Positions 58,061 through 64,000 of a stretch of 64,000 nt of DNA are shown in pieces. Made by a program: the position numbers and the translations under genes. Position 1 is the stretch's first letter; the number at the start of each line of letters is the position of its first letter. A model generated the notes under the pieces. That model did not search any database and was not told the DNA's origin. It was given only the letters and a program-made list of their open reading frames with translations. Source of the DNA: Emydura subglobosa (taxonomy: Eukaryota > Chordata > Testudines > Chelidae); contig ML679941.1 in assembly GCA_007922225.1 (NCBI GenBank), forward strand, positions 61,942,764 through 62,006,763, written 5' to 3'.

Positions 58061-58428
58061 CAGTGGTTCAGGAAATGATACTCAGTGGTTCAAGAGCCAA
58101 ATTAATGATCAACATTACCCAAAAGAGCCCCAGTAGTGTGAATTCATTGTTTCATTTACTGTAGTACTATATATTCATGTTTAAACAGTATGACATGGGA
58201 AATATTTAGTATGTGTATATATAGATAAAATATGTAAAATTATTCTGACAGCAAAATGACCAAGTGTTGTTATTTTAATCAACCACAGTTGGTTAATAAC
58301 ATAGTAAAAGCATCCTGATTGGTTAATATTTCAATCACACAGTGTTTTAATATCATGTGCTGCAAAGAGCCGCAGGAGACGCATTAAAGAGCCACTGTGA
58401 CTCCGAAGCCTCAGTCTGAGTATCACTG
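58061..58428. mobile_element. hAT-like MITE, decayed
   Basis: Starts CAGTGGTTCAGG... with AAGAGCC near 58091 and ends GCAAAGAGCCGC...CTCAGTCTGAGTATCACTG. The ends are related in inverted order and the AAGAGCC word recurs inside both arms. No clear 8-bp duplication was found. Confidence 0.4.
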
Positions 58429-59189
58429 GGCTGCAGGTTGCTTAATATCTCATGTCTCTCTGTTTTGTATAGGAAATTGAAAACTGAGCAAAAGTTGTAA
58501 AACTGTGAAACCAGATCAGTGTACATACATCTTCTTGTAATGTGATCCTTTTAAGACATAGTTATTTACTCTTTGTAAATATTCCTCAAAAGGCAGGGTG
58601 AGACTTCACTGTCAGTGATGTATTCCTATAAAAATAAAGAATGGCAAGGACATTTTTTATCTCTAAATCTTCAGTGGATCATCATAGAATTTAGTTGTCA
58701 GTTTAGCTAATTTTGAGTTAGTAAAACTACTATTTAAACTGTGCATTCAGTGGACGACTCTTGTGAGTGGCATTTATAACTTACATTTCAATGGGAGTTT
58801 GACCCTATTTCCTGGGGTACAGTGTTAGAAATTGAACAATAACATGGAGTGCAAATTCAAATATATAGCATAACTGAATGTTTGATAAAGAGAAATGCAC
58901 AAGAAAAATATGTAAAATGTGTATGTAGTGCAGATTTAAATTAAAAGCACATTATCTCTTTGTGGAAAAGAGATACTTAATACCATGACATTTAACACCA
59001 AATCGTTTTTGGTTTGCTGGCTCTAGGGCATGGGAGATGGGTGGGAGTAGGATAAGGGCATTCCTTGAAAATGTCAGTGAGAAATATGGGTCCACAAGGA
59101 CCAGCTAAATGCTTTTCCATCCCTTTCACTTGCCTCCTTTTGGCACTGCAGAAATCTTCCCTATATCTTGACAAGCTGGAAAGAGAGTT
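58429..59189. other. Intron 5, nothing recognised
   Basis: AT-rich intron sequence. Confidence 0.4.
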
Positions 59190-59862
59190 CTGGTGGGATG
59201 GTGAAATTGACAAGAAAGCTGGGGTGGCTGGGTCACACTCTCAGCTGCCGCAAGCCCAGGGCTGCTGGTTCCTGGCTCCCAGCTGCGAGATGGGACTGGG
59301 CAAGCCCCGGGCAACTGGAGCCCAGCTCTAGCCGGAACTGGATGGGACATGGTGGTGGATGACTGCGGCCCACTGCCAGCCGGCATGCAGGTGGCTACTG
59401 CCAGGCTCCTGGCTGCGAGCCAGGACTATTGTGGCTGCCACCTGGCTCTCCGGGATGCGGGCGGCTGCCTTGCTGTGAGTCAAGATGTGGGTGGCTGCAG
59501 CCCGGCTCCTGGCTGCATGCCGGGGCCCTGCTCCCAGCTGTGCACCGGTACTTGGCAGGATGTAGGGGGCTGCCCCCCCGGCTCCCAGCTCCAGGCTGGG
59601 ATGCGGGTGGGACGTGGGCATCTGCCACCCCACTCCTGGCTGTGAGCAAGGATCAGGGCAGCTGCCCTTGGTTCCCCAGTGGGACTGGGGAGTGTGTGTG
59701 GGGGGCAGCCCACAGGAAACCTGGGTGCCTGTGGGCTCCTGGCAGGAAGCTCAGAGATGGGTCTCTCAGCTCCCCACACTGCCCCTTCGGTCGGTGGAAG
59801 TGCTCCTAGTGAGTGCTCCTAGTTTATGTTGACATATTTTTCTAGTGTAGACAAGGCCTTGG
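59190..59862 (+). repeat. GC-rich composite repeat ending in a Harbinger-type MITE terminus
   Basis: The GC-rich body (59345-59650) is made of imperfect repeats with GGATGCGGGTGGCTGC and GGCTCCTGGCTG words about 55-60 bp apart. It closes with TGTTGACATATTTTTCTAGTGTAGACAAGGCCTT, the MITE end seen at 8956 and 5694. The 59200-59250 start (GAAATTGACAAGAAAG) is shared with 1830. Long frames here come from base composition, not coding. Confidence 0.5.
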
Positions 59863-60622
59863 GATTCCCAGGTGCTTTTTCATCTTGAGGTGAAATCGAG
59901 TTAAAAAAGACTAGAAATGTTACTCACCCTCAATGACTAGGAGCTTTTCACAAACAGATAGCAATATAGTTAATCAAAGCACAGGGAAGCCAAATGCATG
60001 TTTGAAGAATAAAATAAAGTACTCAGATGAAATGGCAAAATTATTGTGGGCTATTACAGCTAAGCTTACATAAGTAGATGGACATAGGTCCTGTGATCCC
60101 AACACTTCAAAAATTTCTAGGGACTGCTGTGCTGTGTGTGTCCCAGAAGCAATATTTAGATGTCAGTATATTTAGATGAAAATATTTAGATTTTCCAGTT
60201 AGTGGAAAATTTCAACTTTTTGAGCTTTATTTTAGTTCTGATTCAGACTGAAATAAAATTTTTTCCCCCCCCAAAAGTTCTTGCAACCCAGACGTTCTAT
60301 TTAAAGTTTTTGTTTTGGAAACTTTGATATATGATGTTTCAAAAATGAAATAGTCTTTCTGGGACACTGCAGCTAGTCTATGAATTGATCACAATTCTTG
60401 TCAGTTTTTCTTCTGCCTCCTACTGTATAGCACTGGTGAAATAGCAGCCAGTTAGGCAATCTGTCAGACTCAGCATGTTTTTGCAAAACATTTTGGGTTC
60501 AGTGAATCAGCATTTTCTGGTGAAAACCTGTTTTGGTTGCAAAATTCTCAACTGGCTCTAGTTCTCAACAGAACTGGCCATGCAAGATGCTGTTGATAGA
60601 ACCTCCCCCTCCACCTCCCCCC

Positions 60623-60670
<48 letters not shown>

Positions 60671-61144
60671 ACATATATATACACGCACACCTATTCTATA
60701 GCATGGTGCTTATGTTCTGTTACTGAAGAGGAGAGGATTAATTTCTGTACATACTTGAATTAAATTTTATTTTATATTAAATGTTTGTTTGTTGATTTGT
60801 GGAAAACTGATTATGAAGAGAGGATTTTAGCTGTGTTGTTTTCTGTAAATAATTGACATCAGATGTAATTTTTTGTTCTGTCTTTTGAAGTAATCCTCCA
60901 GGTAATAATGCTGAAGTTAATTTTAATCTGTACTTGGCCTTTCTTCAATGGGAATACTTGTATGAGCAAATATTTGTAGGATTGGACTATTACATTATTC
61001 TGATATGGAAGAGATGTTAAAGTTGAAGTTAGACAACTTTAAATATTTTAGCTAATTTTTAGTAATGAGAATTTTTTTATAGAAGGAGATTTAGTGTTTA
61101 GTTGCCTTTTAAGTGACTTTATTTTCAAATTACTTCTCACTTAG
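59863..61144. repeat. End of intron 5 with GT/TA microsatellite at 60620-60688
   Basis: A (TG)n-(TA)n-GTATACATATATACACGCACAC run lies at 60620-60688. The rest is AT-rich with nothing recognised. Confidence 0.6.
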
Positions 61145-61225
61145 GGTGTTGTTAGACCAACAGGTGGCTGTGCGGTTATGTTGAACTGGACAATGTCAGC
61201 AATATATGGACTCAGACCTCGAGAG
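61145..61225 (+). CDS. ACSS3: ACSS3 coding exon 6
   Basis: Encodes residues 302-328 (27 codons), GVVRPTGG... to ...YGLRPRE. The first Gly completes the P-loop begun in exon 5, so the intron splits the motif between Lys and Gly. The acceptor is TCTCACTTAG and the donor GTAATT. Intron 6 that follows is 102 bp and consists mostly of T-runs, close to the practical minimum for a vertebrate intron. Confidence 0.93.
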
Positions 61226-61327
61226 GTAATTGCTATTTAAATGTTAGTTGCATGTATTAAAACTTTTTGGAACTCTTTTTTTTTTTTTTTTTAAACTGAA
61301 TTTAATTTTTATTTTATTTTATTTTAG

Positions 61328-61423
61328 GTGTGGTGGGCAGCTTCTGACTTAGGCTGGGTAGTTGGCCATTCCTACATTTGTTATGCACCTCTCCTGCATG
61401 GTAATACAACTGTTTTGTATGAG
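61328..61423 (+). CDS. ACSS3: ACSS3 coding exon 7, last exon in the window
   Basis: Encodes residues 329-360 (32 codons): VWWAASDLGWVVGHSYICYA and LLHGNTTVLYE. The WAxSDxGWxxGHSY block is a core motif of the acetyl/propionyl-CoA synthetase branch. Residue 348 is Ala where I recall a conserved Gly (Y-G-P-L) in relatives; see findings. The acceptor is TATTTTAG and the donor GTAAAT. No exon 8 (expected to begin with a GKP-like stretch) is recognisable before 64000, so about half of the roughly 690-residue protein lies downstream. Confidence 0.94.
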
Positions 61424-61447
61424 GTAAATGCTTGTTATCACTGTTGA

Positions 61448-61545
61448 CAGAGACAAGGTAGGTGAGGTAATATCTTTTATTGGACTGACTTCTGTTGGTG
61501 TAATGTACAAGCTTTGGAGTTACACAGGGCTCTTCTTCAGGTCAC
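61448..61545 (-). mobile_element. Penelope-like fragment next to exon 7, minus strand
   Basis: On the minus strand CCTGAAGAAGAGCCCTGTGTAACTCCAAAGCTTGT is followed by ACCAACAGAAGTCAGTCCAATAAAAGATATTACCTCACC and ACCTTGTCTCT. The CTGAAGA-stem-(G/C)AAA-GCTT order matches the Penelope-like palindromes at 22386 and 40955, with another stem. It begins about 25 bases after the exon 7 donor. Confidence 0.55.
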
Positions 61546-61933
61546 TGTTTGACATTTCTGCATTTCAGTGCTATGTGCAGATGTGTTCCTTTTTAAAGTT
61601 GCGGAGACTACTTCAAATAAAGGTAACTGAAGCTGGCATGACATCTTAAACCCTAATCCTGCAAAGACTTGTGCACCGTAATTCAGTACATAATTCCATT
61701 GACTTCAACAGGATATGTATACACACATGTATAAAGTTAAGTGCATTTACATTAAGTTAGACATTTGTGGGTATTTGCAAAATCAAGGGCAATAGTGTGC
61801 TATCATGAAATAAATGTAAGTTTGGCAATAAATTTGAGATTTTGTTATCCTAGGCCGCCCAAAAATGACTGTTTTGTTGGAAACACTTTCTTAACAATGG
61901 AGATAATGGAGGATTAGCTGTAGTTGTTTAGTG

Positions 61934-63222
61934 CAGTGGTTCCCATATATTTTAGTGCTATGGCGCCCTTATAGATGTTTCAAACCTTTGTTTTTAATGG
62001 ACTTAGCATCCTGAACTCTTGATCCAGTATCCTATTGTTCATCTAGTTTTGCAGCTTTACTTGTCCTGCAACCCCACTGTTCTTTCTGATCATAGTCTTG
62101 CCCCATCAGTGCATGACCCTACACACACATGCCAATTAAAACCTTCATCCAGTATGAATTCATAAAGGATCTTGAACATTTCCTCACCAGTTCAGGTTAT
62201 GATTTCTTTGCAAAATAAGTTTTTAGCTGTTGTATCTGCTTTGAAAAATCTTATGTAACACTGAAGCTGAGTCATGTTGGGTATGTCTGGCTTTCTCAAG
62301 CTGCATTGCACAATATTTCCTCCTCTTAACTTTTTTGTCAACTGCTTCTGGATGTTTTCTGCAAGGTAATTGTTGTCGACAGATGGTATTATTTGACATA
62401 AGACTGGTTTTCAATACCATGGTTACTTGTTCCCCGGTCATAATTCTACATGGCTATTGCTGCTGGAAGTTGAATTGTCTGGTAAATGGTGTGTGCAGGT
62501 TTACCTTTTGCAATTCACATGGCCACAACACAGATCATTTTAAGGGTTTTTGAGGAACTGTTGCTTCTTTAGACATGATTTCTCTCACACGCCCCCCTCC
62601 CACGCCTGTTTTTAATTCTTCTTGTTTCCAAATGAAAAACTGCTGCTCTTGTTTATGAATTCTGGGTGTTCAGTTTCTAAATGTCTCTGAAGTTTCCCTG
62701 GCCTCATACTGTCATTTACTAACACTTGAAAACAAATGACAAGTTTTGGCTCTGGACTTTCCTTACCGATACTGAGATACGAAAATCCAAATATAATGTA
62801 ACTATCATCACATTGTCTACTTTTCTTTATGTTTAATTCTGTTAATATCATCCTCTTCCTCAGCCAAACATTAGCTACCTGTATGCTTAGTACATGATAA
62901 AAGATGTTCCATTATAAAGATCAGACACATCTGTTTCTCCCTCAGCCCCCTTCCCCTATTTGCTAGTACTGGTGCTCCTACTGGCACAGGGAGCATCTCT
63001 TTGAAGGGGCTTTCACCCAAGGATTCCTGGCCCAGGTGGCGGCAGCAGCAGCATCAGACACAGATGATAAGATAAGACAAGATACAGGTGATTTTTAAAC
63101 CTCTTAATTTTTAAGCCTTTTAATTAGAAAATAACAAAAATGAGCTTATCAATTAAAATTTTGTTCCAAACGTTCATGGCTCCCCCGTAAACCCTTTGTG
63201 GCTTTCAGTTTGGGAAGCACTG
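61934..63222 (-). mobile_element. hAT transposon relic with BED zinc finger
   Basis: Ends CAGTGGTTCCCATA and TTTGGGAAGCACTG are inverted repeats. The flanks are GTTTAGTG (61926-61933) and GGTTAGTG (63223-63230), seven of eight matching. At 1289 bp it keeps only pieces of coding sequence: a BED-finger frame on the minus strand (62851-62612) and, further on, an NNTICR-like hAT segment near 62385-62360. The catalytic and dimerisation parts are deleted. Confidence 0.8.
62612..62851 (-). pseudogene. hAT transposase N-terminus with BED finger (relic)
   Basis: An open minus-strand frame of 79 codons reads DDSYIIFGFSYLS..., then KLVICFQVL and KLQRHLETEHPEF. This is the BED-type zinc finger layout of ZBED5-like and Charlie/Buster hAT transposases (C-x2-C then H-x4-H). 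The first Cys of the pair is Leu here (LVIC in place of CVIC), so zinc binding would fail. His pair RHLETEH is kept. Stops follow. Confidence 0.75.
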
Positions 63223-63230
63223 GGTTAGTG

Positions 63231-63780
63231 GCAGCTTCCAAGAATTAGTGTGATTTGTGTGGCAGGAGAAGCTATCCTGAATGACTTATTGTGGTGAGTG
63301 AGAAAACCCAGAACCTCATGAGCTAACTACCTCTTTGAAATATGAAGACTGCTGCTCTAAAAAATGTCCAAGCGCTAGAGTAATTAAGTAAACTGTGTTT
63401 AAACAAACACTTCATTTATGTTAATAGAATGGGCATTTCTTTGTAGTTCTTGACTAGTGAAAGTGCTATTTTATTCTTTGCACTAAGGATATAGTTACAA
63501 ATACCACATGTATGGATGGATTCTTTTGTATACAAACTTTTGTTAGCAGTGTCCTTCCTGACCCTCCTTCATAGTGGCTGCTGCTATGGAATTTTCCCTC
63601 TTGGAGTGACAGAAGTTGCACTATTTCCTCAAAGATTATCAGCATTATATTATAACTGTCTAAAAGGAACCTCTCTATGAACAAGGTTACTTGCACCCTT
63701 TTATTCCTTCCTCAGGAGATAAATCCAGCCTTCCCACCTCTGGAGGTGCACAGGACCTACTGGCCAATGAACAGAGTAAA
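63231..63780. other. Intron 7, nothing recognised
   Basis: AT-rich intron sequence with no exon 8 found. Confidence 0.4.
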
Positions 63781-63786
63781 TGTACT

Positions 63787-63932
<146 letters not shown>

Positions 63933-64000
63933 TTTAGGGAGCCAACATCATGTGTGCTTCCCCCCCCCATCTTGCACTGCAGATTCCAGGGCACAGGTAT

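Noticed and set aside
59126..59832. Overlapping long frames on both strands at 59.1-59.8 kb
   Set aside because: The sequence is a GC-rich repeat with stops rare in all frames. Nothing resembles a protein domain.

Overview
This is nuclear DNA of a non-mammalian amniote, most likely a turtle. The evidence is one intron-rich vertebrate gene buried in CR1 and L2 LINEs, DIRS-type tyrosine-recombinase retrotransposons, Harbinger and hAT DNA transposons and Penelope-like palindromes; that mix, with CR1 tails of the turtle/crocodilian type, fits Testudines. The species call is inference. A 400-base run of N (18470-18869) is an assembly gap.

The only host gene I can support is the 5' half of ACSS3 (mitochondrial short-chain acyl-CoA synthetase, propionate-preferring) on the + strand. 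Seven coding exons are readable (7910-8202, 21842-21986, 35365-35553, 54278-54412, 54709-54849, 61145-61225, 61328-61423). All have GT-AG borders, keep one frame and give 360 residues, ending just after the ATP-binding P-loop and part of the acyl-adenylate core. The rest lies beyond the right edge. A CpG-rich block (about 7340-8300) holds the start. Introns 1-3 are 13-19 kb, intron 4 is 296 bp and intron 6 only 102 bp.

Region by region: 1-7340 is upstream DNA with an L2 fragment, a Harbinger-type MITE and pieces of a hairpin-ended repeat. Intron 1 (8203-21841) holds a TAA-flanked MITE, CR1 and L2 pieces, DIRS copy 1 (itself hit by a solo LTR and a CR1), a hAT MITE and the gap. Intron 2 (21987-35364) holds a Penelope-like palindrome with a 13-bp target duplication, a hAT element, an LTR, two copies of a hairpin-ended repeat with a 43-bp minisatellite, and a Harbinger element nested in a CR1. 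Intron 3 (35554-54277) holds DIRS copies 2 and 3, with at least four insertions in copy 2. Intron 5 holds a CR1, a hAT-like MITE and a GC-rich repeat. Intron 7 holds a Penelope-like fragment 20-odd bases from the splice donor, a hAT relic encoding a BED finger and a long GT/GA microsatellite.

I see no new gene system. What is most worth a second look is the set of clean nested insertions with target duplications, and a covarying hammerhead-like motif shared by three Penelope-like families. All transposon reading frames are broken by stops, frameshifts or insertions.
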